Assembly (NCBI GenBank): GCA_948739805.1
Contig: CAPYID010000001.1
Location: 62,001 to 126,000 of the forward strand
DNA: 64,000 bases
DNA from: an uncultured Clostridia bacterium
GTDB lineage: Bacteria > Bacillota > Clostridia > TANB77 > CAG-508
Direction: 5' to 3'
The notes beneath the pieces are model-generated. The model saw only the letters and a program-made list of their open reading frames with translations, had not been told where the DNA came from and ran no database searches. Shown here in pieces: positions 17,837-26,878 of this stretch. How positions within the stretch are numbered: position 1 is the first letter of the stretch; every line of letters begins with the position of its first letter. The translations under genes were made by a program, and so were the position numbers.

Positions 17837-18146
17837 AAACATTGTAATCAAATGTATAAAAAGATTAATGTTAATATTAGTAATGATAGTAAGTTTATTT
17901 GTGGCACAAGCCTCACACGTTTTTGGAGCAAATGACCCATTAGCCGTCATAAATAATTTATCAACATTTATTTTTAGTATAGTAAGAGCAATAGGAATGA
18001 TACTAATGCTTTGGGGAATTGTACAAATTGGTATGGCATTAAAAAGCCACGACCCATCACAAAGAGCAAGTGGATTTATGACATTAGCAGGTGCAGTAAT
18101 AATAACTTTTGCAAAAGAAATATTAGATTTAATTACAGGTGGTTAG
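17802..18146 (+). CDS. VirB2/TrbC-like pilin (Maff2-type) of the conjugation channel
   Basis: A 114-aa membrane protein. A basic N-terminus and a hydrophobic stretch ending ASHVFGAND form a cleavable signal peptide. Two further helices (LSTFIFSIVRAIGMILMLWG and GFMTLAGAVIITFAKEIL) are separated by a polar loop KSHDPSQRAS, as in VirB2/TrbC and Maff2 proteins. It starts at ATG 17802 after TGGAGG and overlaps the end of virD4 by 35 bases. Confidence 0.8.
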   Translation: MKMKEKKKIISKNIVIKCIKRLMLILVMIVSLFVAQASHVFGANDPLAVINNLSTFIFSIVRAIGMILMLWGIVQIGMALKSHDPSQRASGFMTLAGAVIITFAKEILDLITGG

Positions 18147-18200
18147 AATAGGGGCAAGTTTAATTACTTGTCCTAATTTATTTAAAGGAGGCGAGAAAAA

Positions 18201-19038
18201 TTGTCAGACAATTGGGTAGTAGGAAATTTACAATATGCATTAAGTGTATGGAACGAAAAATTAAATGAAATATGGACACTTATAACACAAACACCAGAAG
18301 ACTTTAAAGGTGGTTCAATATGGAATATTGTAGTAAATATAAATGGAGCAATACAAGCAATAGGATTAGCTTTACTTGTATTGTTCTTTTTATTTGGAAT
18401 TGTAAAAACTTGTTCTTCGTTTGCAGAGGTAAAAAAGCCAGAGCAGGTACTAAAATTATTTATAAGATTTATATTAACAAAAACTGCAGTAACCTATGGA
18501 TTAGAATTAATGTTAGCAGTATTTAAAATAACACAAGGAATAATGCAAACTATAATGGAAAGTGTAGGAATAGGTGGATTAACGCAATCAACATTACCAC
18601 CAGAAATGATAGTAGCCATAGAGAGTTGCAATTTTTTTGAGAGTATACCACTTTGGGCAGTAACACTTATACGGAGGACTATTAGTAATGGTTTTATCAT
18701 TTGTAATGATATTCTCTGTTTATGGAAGATTTTTTAAAATATTCTTTTATACTGCTTTAGCACCAATACCACTTTCAACTTTTGCAGGAGAACCTAGTCA
18801 ACAAATAGGCAGGAGTTTTATAAAAAGTTTTTGTGCAGTGTGTTTAGAGGGAGCAATAATAATACTTGCTTGTATAATATTCACACAATTTGCAAGTTCT
18901 CCACCTGTTATAGATACAAATGCTCAAGCAGTAAATCAAGTATGGAGTTATATAGGCGAGTTAGTATTTAATATGCTAGTTTTAGTTGGAACAGTTAAAA
19001 TGAGTGATAGAGTAGTAAGAGAAATGCTAGGATTATAG
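18201..19038 (+). CDS. virB6: VirB6/TrbL-like channel protein (frameshift at 18672)
   Basis: A multi-spanning membrane protein of the type IV secretion channel with about five hydrophobic segments, following the pilin gene. It starts at TTG 18201 with GGAGGCG upstream. The frame breaks at one extra C (18672): PLWAVTLI-C-GGLLVMVLSFVMIFSVYG. The zero frame otherwise stops at 18737, and a second piece would start at GTG/ATG near 18688. Removing the C gives 278 residues, the normal length, ending with the conserved KMSDRVVREMLGL. TrbL-like assignment is from topology and context. Confidence 0.82.
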
Positions 19039-19179
19039 AAAAAATGAAAGAAGGGAGAAATATATATGGAAGATATAATAATGAGTGATATGATATGGTG
19101 TTAGAATAGATATATGGACACATTTTATGAGAGAGTGTATAATAAATTATGTACACTAAACTGAAAGGAGTGTGTCAAA

Positions 19180-19446
19180 ATGGCAACAAAAAAGTATGAT
19201 GAAGATTTTAAACAAATGATAGTAGAATTATATGAAAATAAGAAGCCAGTATGTGAAATAAAACGTGAATATGGCATACCAGATGCAACGTTGTATCGTT
19301 GGATAAAGGAATATGGAAAAATAAGAACAGAAACAGGAGAAACAACAAATAACCATGAAATGAAGAAATTAAAAAAAGAAAATTTAAAATTAAAAGAAGA
19401 ACTAGAAATATTAAAAAAAGCGATTGCCATATTCACGCCGAAATAG
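19180..19446 (+). CDS. IS3-family OrfA (helix-turn-helix)
   Basis: An 88-aa protein with the transposase HTH (YENKKPVCEIKREYGI, then TLYRWIKEYGK) followed by a leucine-zipper-like helix (LKKENLKLKEELEILKK). Near the end a run of seven As (about 19413-19419) is placed for -1 frameshifting into orfB, whose frame is open upstream of its ATG and continues with HAEIEEKVKFIKNNRK. The fused OrfAB would be the active transposase. Confidence 0.88.
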   Translation: MATKKYDEDFKQMIVELYENKKPVCEIKREYGIPDATLYRWIKEYGKIRTETGETTNNHEMKKLKKENLKLKEELEILKKAIAIFTPK

Positions 19447-19499
19447 AAGAAAAAGTAAAATTTATAAAAAATAATAGAAAAGTACATGATATAAGAACA

Positions 19500-20315
19500 A
19501 TGTGCAAAGTATTAGGAATAGCACGTTCAGAGTATTATTATCAAATAAATAAAAAGAAAAATAGATATAAAGAAGCAAATGAAAAATTAGATAAGGAAAT
19601 AAAAGAAGAATACGAAAAATCAAAAGGAAGATATGGCTCACCAAAAATACAGAAAAGACTAGAAAAAAGAGGTATAAGAGCAAGTCAAAAAAGAATAGCA
19701 AGAAGAATGAAAGAAATGGGATTAAGGTCAATTACAGTAAAAAAGTTTAGACCAAGTGGGAGCAAAGGAAAAGTAGATGATACAAATAAGCCAAATTTGT
19801 TAGCACAAAATTTTAAAGCAGAAGGGTTACGAGAAAAAATGGTATCAGATATTACGTACATATATACAAAAGAAAAAGGATGGACATACTTAGCAATAGT
19901 TATGGACTTGTATAGCTTGAGTGTCATAGGATACAGCTATGGAGAGACAATGGAAGCAGAGTTAGTAATAAAAGCAATACAAAATGCTAGGGCAAAAGGA
20001 AAATTCAAAGAAGGAGCAATATTTCATAGTGATTTAGGCTCTCAATATACATCGAATAAAGTTGAAAAATATTTGAAAGAACTAGAGTTAGTACACTCGT
20101 ATAGCAAGAAGGGATACCCTTATGATAATGCTAGTATGGAAAGCTTCAATGCCATATTAAAGAAAGAAGAAGTAAATTTACACGTGTATAAAACATTTGA
20201 AGAAGCAAAAAGAACAATATTTGAATTTATAGAAAGTTGGTATAATCGCAGAAGAATACATTCATCTATAGGTTATAAAATACCATATGAACTAGAAAAT
20301 CAAAAAATATGTTAG
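19500..20315 (+). CDS. IS3-family OrfB transposase (rve integrase core)
   Basis: A 271-aa DDE transposase with a HTH_21-like segment (SKGRYGSPKIQKRLEKRG) and the rve catalytic core. The acidic triad is visible as VSDITYI, FHSDLGSQYTS and NASMESFNAILKKE, with the K/R seven residues after the final E. It looks intact, so the IS may still be active, produced as OrfAB by programmed -1 frameshifting. Confidence 0.92.
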   Translation: MCKVLGIARSEYYYQINKKKNRYKEANEKLDKEIKEEYEKSKGRYGSPKIQKRLEKRGIRASQKRIARRMKEMGLRSITVKKFRPSGSKGKVDDTNKPNLLAQNFKAEGLREKMVSDITYIYTKEKGWTYLAIVMDLYSLSVIGYSYGETMEAELVIKAIQNARAKGKFKEGAIFHSDLGSQYTSNKVEKYLKELELVHSYSKKGYPYDNASMESFNAILKKEEVNLHVYKTFEEAKRTIFEFIESWYNRRRIHSSIGYKIPYELENQKIC

Positions 20316-20667
20316 TATAACAAGACACTAACAAAAATATAAAAAAATTCTCAAAAAAAGTGTCCAAAAACTTGACATAGATCCAATAGGACGTATTAAA
20401 AAATATGTAAGAAAAACTAGAATTTGTGGTGGAAGAGTTGATGATGTAGTAGATAATAAAAAAGAATTAACACAATATTTATTAGAAACATTTCGAGATG
20501 GAGATTTAATATTTGTCCGTGCAGATGGAAATATATATGAAGTTCGTTCAAAACAAGTTATTATGTCTAAAGCTGAGTCTTTAAAAATGGATGAACAGAT
20601 AGAAAAAGAAAGAGAAGAGTTTAGAAAAAGAATACAAAAAAATAAAGAAATAGAAAGGTAGGTTTGT

Positions 20668-21162
20668 ATGGAAATTAAGATAAATAAAGAAATAAGAGAT
20701 TATAAAGAAACAATATTTTTTGGGTTATCTATGAGGCAATTTATATTTTCACTAATTGCCTGTGGAGTAGCAGTGTTATTGTATTTTTTATTAAAACCTC
20801 ATTTTGGACTAGAAGTATTATCGTGGGTTTGCATACTAGGGGCTATTCCATTTGGAGTATTAGGTTTTGTAAAATACAATGGAATGAACGCAGAAGAATT
20901 TATATGGGCGTGGATTAAATCTGAAATACTAATGCCAAGAGTGTTATTATTTAAACCAGAAAATATGTATGAAAAACTTTTAGAGCCAGAATATAAAAGA
21001 TTAGAAAAGGAGGAATTGAAAAGTGAAACTACTAAAAGAACTTTTGAATTTTTTAAAATTAAATCAAGAAAAGGAAACAGACAGAATACCAAGAACTGTA
21101 CAACAAGCAATACCAATCAAGAAGATATACGAAAATGGAATATTTCAAGTTGGAATGAATAG
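20668..21162 (+). CDS. prgI: PrgI-family membrane protein
   Basis: A PrgI-type protein with two membrane helices (about residues 22-42 and 50-68) after the MEIKINKEIRDYKETIFFG start. It lies directly before virB4, as always in this ICE type, and belongs to the membrane part of the mating channel. Family members end near residue 115-120. This frame continues about 45 residues into the virB4 gene with a low-complexity, Asn/Thr-rich tail that looks out-of-frame. The original stop may have been lost. Confidence 0.85.
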   Translation: MEIKINKEIRDYKETIFFGLSMRQFIFSLIACGVAVLLYFLLKPHFGLEVLSWVCILGAIPFGVLGFVKYNGMNAEEFIWAWIKSEILMPRVLLFKPENMYEKLLEPEYKRLEKEELKSETTKRTFEFFKIKSRKGNRQNTKNCTTSNTNQEDIRKWNISSWNE

Positions 21163-23386
21163 GTATTCAAAAACTTATAAATTTACAGATACAAATTATA
21201 TGGTATTAGGAAAAGAAGAACAAGAAAGAATGTTTGTAGGTTATGGAGATATAACAAATACACTAGATTATAATTCATTTCCCAAAATAACAATTATAAA
21301 TAGAAGACTTAATAAAGTCGACTTTGAAAATAAAATAAAAATGCCAGTAGGAAATGATAATCTTACAATATATCGAGAAGACCTTAATACAGTATTTTCC
21401 AAAAACTCGATAGAATCGCAAGGAGTTATACAAGAAAAGCTATTAACTATTACAACAAATAAGAAAAATATTAATGATGCAGAACAATATTTTTCTGGAA
21501 AAGAAGTAGAAATAGGAAAAGGATTTGCAAAATTAGATTCAAAACTTACAGAATTAGATATTAACGAAAGATTAAGAATATTTTATGACTTTTTTAGAAC
21601 TGGAGAAGAAGATTTGTATCATTTCAATATAAAAGCAAGTATGCAAAAAGGACATAGCTTTAAAGATTATATATCTCCAGATAGTTTTGAATTTAGGGAA
21701 GACTATTTCAAAATTGGAAATAGATATGGCAGAGTATTATTTTTAAAAGAATTTGCAACCTTTATTAAAGACGATATAATATCAGAACTAACAGACTTAA
21801 ACAAAAATATGATGTTAAGTATTGATATGAAACCAGTACCAAGAGAAGAGGCAATAAAATTAGCAGAAAAAAAGATAATGGAAGTTGAAACTAATATTGC
21901 AAAATGGCAGAAGAGCCAAAATGAACACAACAATTTTTCAGCAGAATTACCTTATGATTTACAAAGACAAAGAGAAGAAAGTAAAGAATTTTTAAATGAC
22001 TTAACAGAACGTGACCAAAAAATGTTTTTATCAACAATAACAATAGTCCATACTGCAGATACAAAAGAAGAACTAGAAAATGATACAGAATATTTAAAAG
22101 GTATAGCAGGAAGACATTTATGCCAATTAGGAATATTTAGATACCAACAATTAGATGCATTAAATACAGTAATGCCGTATGGATTAAAGAAAGTAAAAAT
22201 AACAAGAACACTAACAACAGAAAGTTTATCAGCATTTATGCCAATGAAAGTGCAAGAAATACAAGATACACACGGAATTTATTATGGCAAAAATGCTATT
22301 TCAAAAAATATGATATTAATAGATAGACACGAGTTACAAAATGGTAACTCTTTTATTTTAGGTGTAAGTGGAAGCGGAAAGAGTTTTACTGCAAAACAAG
22401 AAATAACACAAATAGCATTAAAAGATAAAAATGCAGACATTATAATTATAGACCCAGAGGCAGAATACAAATCACTTATACAAAACTTAGGAGGAGAAGT
22501 AATTAAAATATCAGCAAATAGCAATAATCATATAAATGCACTAGATATAAATAAAGATTATGGAGAAAATAAAGACCCCATAAAAGATAAATCAGAATTT
22601 GTGCTTTCTTTATGTGAGCAAATGATGGGAAAAGATGGAGCAATAGGAAAACACAAATCACTTATAGACAGATGCACAAGGACAGTTTATAAAAATTATA
22701 TAGATAATAACTATAAGGGAACACCACCTACATTAGAAGATTTTAGACAATTATTACTTAAACAAACAGACCCAGAGGCAAGAGAAATTGCACTATCAAT
22801 AGAATTATTTACAAAAGGAAGTTTAGACACATTTGCAAAGCCAACTAATGTAGAAGTAAATAATAGAATGATATGTTATGACATAATAGAGTTAGGAGAA
22901 CACCTTATGCCTATTGGAATGCTTGTAATATTAGATAATATACTAAATAGAATTTCAAAAAATAGAGAAAAAGGAAAAACAACATATATATTTATAGATG
23001 AAATATATTTGTTATTTAAGTATCAATACACTGCATATTTTATGGAAAAGCTATGGAAAAGAATAAGAAAATATGGAGGTTTTGCAACTGGAATTACTCA
23101 AAATATAACTGAATTATTATTAAAAGAAGAGGCAAGTAGAATGCTATCTAATAGTGAACTTATAATAATGTTAAATCAGTCAACAACAGATAGAGATAAG
23201 CTTGCAGACTTTTTGCATATACCAGAAAATGAATTGAATTTTATAACAAATTCTAATACTGGAGAGGGACTAATAAAAGCAAGAAATTCAATAATACCAT
23301 TTAGAAACATATTTCCAAAGAATACGAAATTATACAAGCTAATGACAACAAAACCAAAAGAGAAATTTGAATATGAGGAGGAATAA
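21023..23386 (+). CDS. virB4: VirB4/TrbE-type conjugation ATPase
   Basis: A 787-aa ATPase that powers the mating channel. The N-terminal domain is followed by Walker A GVSGSGKS near residue 448, IIIDPEAEYKSL, a Walker B TYIFIDEIYLLF near residue 655 and a conserved GFATGITQNI strand. The start is GTG 21023 with AAAGGAGG upstream; it overlaps prgI by 140 bases. The length is full and, unlike virD4 and virB6, the frame is unbroken. Confidence 0.95.
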   Translation: MKLLKELLNFLKLNQEKETDRIPRTVQQAIPIKKIYENGIFQVGMNRYSKTYKFTDTNYMVLGKEEQERMFVGYGDITNTLDYNSFPKITIINRRLNKVDFENKIKMPVGNDNLTIYREDLNTVFSKNSIESQGVIQEKLLTITTNKKNINDAEQYFSGKEVEIGKGFAKLDSKLTELDINERLRIFYDFFRTGEEDLYHFNIKASMQKGHSFKDYISPDSFEFREDYFKIGNRYGRVLFLKEFATFIKDDIISELTDLNKNMMLSIDMKPVPREEAIKLAEKKIMEVETNIAKWQKSQNEHNNFSAELPYDLQRQREESKEFLNDLTERDQKMFLSTITIVHTADTKEELENDTEYLKGIAGRHLCQLGIFRYQQLDALNTVMPYGLKKVKITRTLTTESLSAFMPMKVQEIQDTHGIYYGKNAISKNMILIDRHELQNGNSFILGVSGSGKSFTAKQEITQIALKDKNADIIIIDPEAEYKSLIQNLGGEVIKISANSNNHINALDINKDYGENKDPIKDKSEFVLSLCEQMMGKDGAIGKHKSLIDRCTRTVYKNYIDNNYKGTPPTLEDFRQLLLKQTDPEAREIALSIELFTKGSLDTFAKPTNVEVNNRMICYDIIELGEHLMPIGMLVILDNILNRISKNREKGKTTYIFIDEIYLLFKYQYTAYFMEKLWKRIRKYGGFATGITQNITELLLKEEASRMLSNSELIIMLNQSTTDRDKLADFLHIPENELNFITNSNTGEGLIKARNSIIPFRNIFPKNTKLYKLMTTKPKEKFEYEEE

Positions 23387-23390
23387 ATAG

Positions 23391-24113
23391 ATGAAAAGAA
23401 TCTTATTTATTTCTTTTGTTATAATGCTAGTAAGTATTTTGCTTATTAGCATTATCTTTATTTATAAAGATAAAAAAGAAGATTATGAACAAGAGAAAAT
23501 ATTTGAAGAAATAACAGACATTGTAAATCAAAGTGAAGAAAGAGAAGAAAATACAATAAATATAGAAGAACTATATAAAATCAATAATGATATAGTAGGT
23601 TGGATTCAAATAGATAATACCAATATCAATTACCCAGTAATGCAAACAAAAGATAGCCCCAATTATTATTTAAAAAGAAACTTTTATAAAAAATATTCAA
23701 GTTTAGGAACACCATATATGGCAGAAAATTGTAATATAGAAACTAGCGATAACTTAATTATATATGGTCATCACATAAAAGGAAAAAGAGTATTTGGAGA
23801 ACTAGAAAACTATAAATCAAAAGAATATTACAATAGTCATAAAAATATAAGATTTTATACCATGCAAGAAAAAGCAGAATACGAAATAATTGCAGTATTT
23901 AAAACTATTGCATACACAGGTTTTAGATATTATGAATTTTATAATGCAAAAGATGAAAGAGAGTTCGATACATTTATAAGTAATTGTAAAGAACTCTCTT
24001 TTTATGATACAGAGAAAATAGCAATATATGGCGATAAATTAATTACATTATCAACTTGTGAATATTCAAACAAAGATGGAAGATTAGTAGTTGTAGCAAG
24101 AAAAATTATATAG
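23391..24113 (+). CDS. srtB: Class B sortase
   Basis: A 240-aa membrane-anchored sortase: an N-terminal helix (residues 3-25), then the SrtB fold. The active-site His is in YGHHIKG, the Cys in LSTCEYS and the Arg in DGRLVVVA. It should anchor or link a surface protein to the cell wall. It follows virB4 by four bases and precedes the CHAP hydrolase, so it is probably part of the wall-modification end of the conjugation operon. No sorted substrate with an obvious signal was seen in the window. Confidence 0.92.
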   Translation: MKRILFISFVIMLVSILLISIIFIYKDKKEDYEQEKIFEEITDIVNQSEEREENTINIEELYKINNDIVGWIQIDNTNINYPVMQTKDSPNYYLKRNFYKKYSSLGTPYMAENCNIETSDNLIIYGHHIKGKRVFGELENYKSKEYYNSHKNIRFYTMQEKAEYEIIAVFKTIAYTGFRYYEFYNAKDEREFDTFISNCKELSFYDTEKIAIYGDKLITLSTCEYSNKDGRLVVVARKII

Positions 24114-24124
24114 GGGGTGGAAAT

Positions 24125-25219
24125 TTGCAAGATATAAAAATAAGAGAAAAGCAAGAGAGTAAAACACCAATAAAAATAGTAGATAGAAAATCAATATATA
24201 AGGAAAAATTAAAAGAAAACTTTTATAATACAAAGCAAAAATTAAACTACAACACAAAAGAAGATGCAGAAAATAGTCCTAACGAATATGGAATAGACAA
24301 GATAGAAGAAAAAACAAAAATAGCTTTTAATAAAGGTATAAATAATTTTAATAGATATGGCAAAAAATCAGTAAAAACAACAAAACAAAATATACAAAAA
24401 GCTAATCAAAAGATAAAACAAAAGATAGAAAAGAACACAATAAAAACTGCAAATCTAACTGTAAAGAATACAATAAAAAGTACCAATAAAACAATAAAAA
24501 CGGCAAGACAGACTGGAAAAGTAGCATATAAAACAACAAAACAAACTGCAAAAGCTACAGTAAAAACTACAAAGAAAGCATATCAAATAACAAAGACAAC
24601 AACAAAAGCAACTATAAAAGGAATAAAAGTAGGAGTAAAAACAACTACTAAAGCAATAAAAGCAACAGTTACGGCAACAAAAGCTCTAGTTTCAGCAATT
24701 TTAGCAGGTGGATCAATAGCAGTTGTTATACTTTTAATAATTTGTATAATTGGAATGGCTTGTGCAATGTTTATTGGAGATGATACTGGTGCAGGTAATA
24801 GAATTGTTACAATTGCTTTAAAAGAAGTTGGAAATGTTGGAGGGGAAAAATATTGGTCTTGGTATGGCTTTAGCTTTCACGTAGAATGGTGTGCTTGTTT
24901 TGTATCGTGGTGTGCAAACGAATGTGGTTATATAGAAAGTGGGACTATACCTAAATTTGCCAGTTGCAAAAATGAAGGAGTGCCATATTTTAAAGAAAAT
25001 GGCTTATGGCAAGAGAGAGGATATGTTGCAAAACCTGGAGATATTATATTTTTTGACTGGGAACAAGACGGACTTGCAGACCACGTAGGTATTGTGCAAA
25101 AAACAGAGAATGATACAGTTTATACAATAGAGGGTAATTCTAGTGGAGATACTTGCAGACAGAAAGAATATAATATTAATAGTAATGTCATTTATGGTTA
25201 TGGAACACCAATGTATTAA
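24125..25219 (+). CDS. CHAP-domain peptidoglycan hydrolase with Thr/Lys-rich repeat stalk
   Basis: A 364-aa protein. Residues 60-190 form a Lys/Thr-rich repeat (units like KTTKKA, KTTTKA), with a membrane helix at about 196-220. The C-terminal CHAP domain carries the catalytic Cys in EWCACFVSWC and His in LADHVGIV. It would open the cell wall for the mating channel, the role of VirB1/Orf14-like hydrolases. Start TTG 24125 behind GGGGGTGG. It is the last gene before a terminator. Confidence 0.88.
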   Translation: MQDIKIREKQESKTPIKIVDRKSIYKEKLKENFYNTKQKLNYNTKEDAENSPNEYGIDKIEEKTKIAFNKGINNFNRYGKKSVKTTKQNIQKANQKIKQKIEKNTIKTANLTVKNTIKSTNKTIKTARQTGKVAYKTTKQTAKATVKTTKKAYQITKTTTKATIKGIKVGVKTTTKAIKATVTATKALVSAILAGGSIAVVILLIICIIGMACAMFIGDDTGAGNRIVTIALKEVGNVGGEKYWSWYGFSFHVEWCACFVSWCANECGYIESGTIPKFASCKNEGVPYFKENGLWQERGYVAKPGDIIFFDWEQDGLADHVGIVQKTENDTVYTIEGNSSGDTCRQKEYNINSNVIYGYGTPMY

Positions 25220-25244
25220 AAACTGAAGGAAATATAATTAAAAA

Positions 25245-25292
25245 AATAAAAGGTATGTGGAAAAATAGTCCTACATACCTTTTATTTTTTTT
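25245..25292 (+). terminator. Rho-independent terminator at the end of the transfer operon
   Basis: AAAAGGTATGTgg and ccTACATACCTTTT form a strong stem followed by TATTTTTTTT. It separates the conjugation operon from the second cargo region. Confidence 0.9.
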
Positions 25293-25299
25293 GAAACTA

Positions 25300-25308
25300 T
25301 GCTATAAT
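25300..25308 (+). promoter_or_regulatory. Extended -10 promoter for the second cargo region
   Basis: TGCTATAAT, the same extended -10 as at 4478 and 7327, lies right after the terminator and 25 bases before the start of the next gene. Confidence 0.6.
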
Positions 25309-25332
25309 GACGGAAAAATAGGAAGTGATTTT

Positions 25333-25596
25333 ATGCAGAAGGACTTAAAACAATTTATTATAGAATTGATAAGTAAAAAGGAAGAAGAAAATGAAGAATT
25401 TGTAAAATATACTTTTTATGAACTAAGAGTAAAGTACAATTTAAATGAACAAGAAGTTAATCAAGTTCTAACAATAAGTAAAGATTATTTTCAAAATAAA
25501 GGTTATAAAGTGTATTTTACAGGAGAAACATTTGAATATCAAAATGCTAATAGAATGGTACAAGATAATGAATTGATGATTGCAATAAGGAAATAG
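25333..25596 (+). CDS. Small hypothetical protein
   Basis: An 87-aa acidic helical protein (KDLKQFIIELISKKEEENEEF) with a two-stranded C-terminal part (KGYKVYFTGETFEYQNANRM). It starts at ATG 25333 with AGGAAG upstream. First gene of the second cargo region. No motif recognised. Confidence 0.6.
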   Translation: MQKDLKQFIIELISKKEEENEEFVKYTFYELRVKYNLNEQEVNQVLTISKDYFQNKGYKVYFTGETFEYQNANRMVQDNELMIAIRK

Positions 25597-25631
25597 AGAA
25601 AATATAAGTTTATAGAGTGGGAGAATTAGTG

Positions 25632-26159
25632 ATGGAAGAATTAATTGATGTACTAGATGAAAATGGAAATAAAACAGGAGAAATAGTAACAAGAACTCAA
25701 ATACACAAAGAGGGGTTATGGCATAAAATAGTAGTAATTGCTATTATTGACAAAGATGGACGTTTATTAATGCAACAAAGAGCAAAAGACAAAGCCAAGA
25801 ATCCTCTAAAATGGGATGTTTCTTCAGCAGGACACGTATCAAGTAGTCAAACATCTATTGAATCAGCTATAAGAGAAACGCAAGAAGAACTTGGCATAGA
25901 AGTAAATGAAAAAGAATTACAATATATACTTACATACAAAGATAATGTTAAAATAGACGAAAATTATATTGATAATCAGATTTACGACTGTTATATTGTA
26001 AAAAAAGAAAAAATAGATATAAAGAATATAAAAATACAAGAAAGTGAATTAGAGCAAGTAAAATTATGTGATTTACAACAATTTAAAAATATTATTGAAA
26101 ATGAAGATGTAATGAACAGAGAAGAATTATACAAAGAAATTATAAAATACTTAAAATAG
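25632..26159 (+). CDS. NUDIX hydrolase (IPP-isomerase-like)
   Basis: A 175-aa NUDIX protein. The Nudix box is GHVSSSQTSIESAIRETQEELGI, with the catalytic REtqEE intact but Gln in place of the first Glu. The beginning, EELIDVLDENGNKTGEIVTRTQIHKEGLWH, is that of the YfcD/IPP-isomerase-like subgroup. It hydrolyses a nucleoside-diphosphate-X compound or isomerises a prenyl diphosphate; I cannot choose. ATG 25632 is favoured over a GTG at 25617 because GGGAG lies between them. Confidence 0.85.
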   Translation: MEELIDVLDENGNKTGEIVTRTQIHKEGLWHKIVVIAIIDKDGRLLMQQRAKDKAKNPLKWDVSSAGHVSSSQTSIESAIRETQEELGIEVNEKELQYILTYKDNVKIDENYIDNQIYDCYIVKKEKIDIKNIKIQESELEQVKLCDLQQFKNIIENEDVMNREELYKEIIKYLK

Positions 26160-26183
26160 AGTGAGAACGAAAGGAAAGCAAAT

Positions 26184-26876
26184 ATGCGAATAGGAATTGA
26201 TATAGATGATACAATGGCAGACACTTTTGATTATCTAATGCCATATATAGCAGAATTTTTTAAAATAGATATAAATTATTTGAAAGATAATAACATTTCA
26301 TATAGTAATCTTCCAAAAGAAATGAAAGAAAAAGAATTTGAGTTTGCAAAAAAATATTATGATAATGTTATTCCAAAAACACCATTTAAACCTAAAGTTG
26401 GAGAATATATTGATAAAATTAAAAATTTAGGAAATGAAATTATAATTATTACAGCTAGAGATAAGAGATTATATACAGATGAATATAAAACTACTATTGA
26501 AGAATTAAAAGATAATAATATTAATTATGATAAAATAATTTGTGATTTCGATAAAGCGAAAGTTTGTAAGAATGAAAAAATAGATTTATTTATTGATGAC
26601 TCTATTGAAAATTGTAGTAAGGTTGATAAATTAGGAATTACAACATTATTATTTAACAGCAAAAACAATATAAGAGTTGAAACAAAATTAACTAGAGTTA
26701 ATAGTTGGAAAGAAATATATGAGAAAATGATTAAGAAACAGATGATTGATTATAGAGAGATAAAAGAGGAAGAAAAACAACAAGTAAAAGAATTACAAGA
26801 GAAGTATTATGATTATTTTGCACAATATTTGAAAGATAAAATAGATGAAGAAAGAAAAAGTAAAGGGGAATATTAA
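26184..26876 (+). CDS. HAD-superfamily 5'(3')-deoxyribonucleotidase-like protein
   Basis: A 230-aa protein with the HAD nucleophile motif DIDDTMADT at residues 5-13, motif II ITARDKR, and the acidic motif LFIDDSIENC. This is the NT5C/YqfW-like subgroup that removes phosphate from (deoxy)nucleotides. A charged coiled tail of about 50 residues (EIKEEEKQQVKELQ) follows the domain. It lies in the same cargo operon as a NUDIX hydrolase and a deoxyribosyltransferase-like protein, hinting at nucleotide salvage or modified-nucleotide metabolism. Confidence 0.82.
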   Translation: MRIGIDIDDTMADTFDYLMPYIAEFFKIDINYLKDNNISYSNLPKEMKEKEFEFAKKYYDNVIPKTPFKPKVGEYIDKIKNLGNEIIIITARDKRLYTDEYKTTIEELKDNNINYDKIICDFDKAKVCKNEKIDLFIDDSIENCSKVDKLGITTLLFNSKNNIRVETKLTRVNSWKEIYEKMIKKQMIDYREIKEEEKQQVKELQEKYYDYFAQYLKDKIDEERKSKGEY

Positions 26877-26878
26877 CT

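Larger units (their letters stand above)
19096..20376 (+). mobile_element. IS3-family insertion sequence
   Basis: The ends share GGACAC and a TGTTAG/TGTCAAG-like terminal repeat (left 19099, right ending TTGACA near 20377). Between the broken gene halves, ATA at 19093-19095 and at 20377-20379 fits a 3-bp target duplication. This makes the element about 1.28 kb; the exact edge is uncertain by two or three bases. It contains orfA and orfB with a likely slippery A-run between them. Confidence 0.85.
19066..20661 (+). pseudogene. Small transfer-region gene interrupted by an IS3-family element
   Basis: The 5' piece (MEDIIMSDMI, ATG 19066, behind AAGGGAG) and the 3' piece from 20380 (DPIGRIKKYVRKTRICGGRVDDVVDN onward, ending EIER at 20661) join to a protein of about 104 residues. 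It contains a FRDGDLIFVRADGNIYEVRS beta-rich core and a charged helical tail. The IS lies between them. The gene sits between virB6 and prgI in the transfer operon. Function unknown; it is disrupted in this copy. Confidence 0.7.

Noticed and set aside
20996..21162. PrgI-VirB4 overlap as another CGG-type frameshift
   Set aside because: There is no CGG in the overlap and both frames are intact from normal starts; a lost stop codon is simpler.
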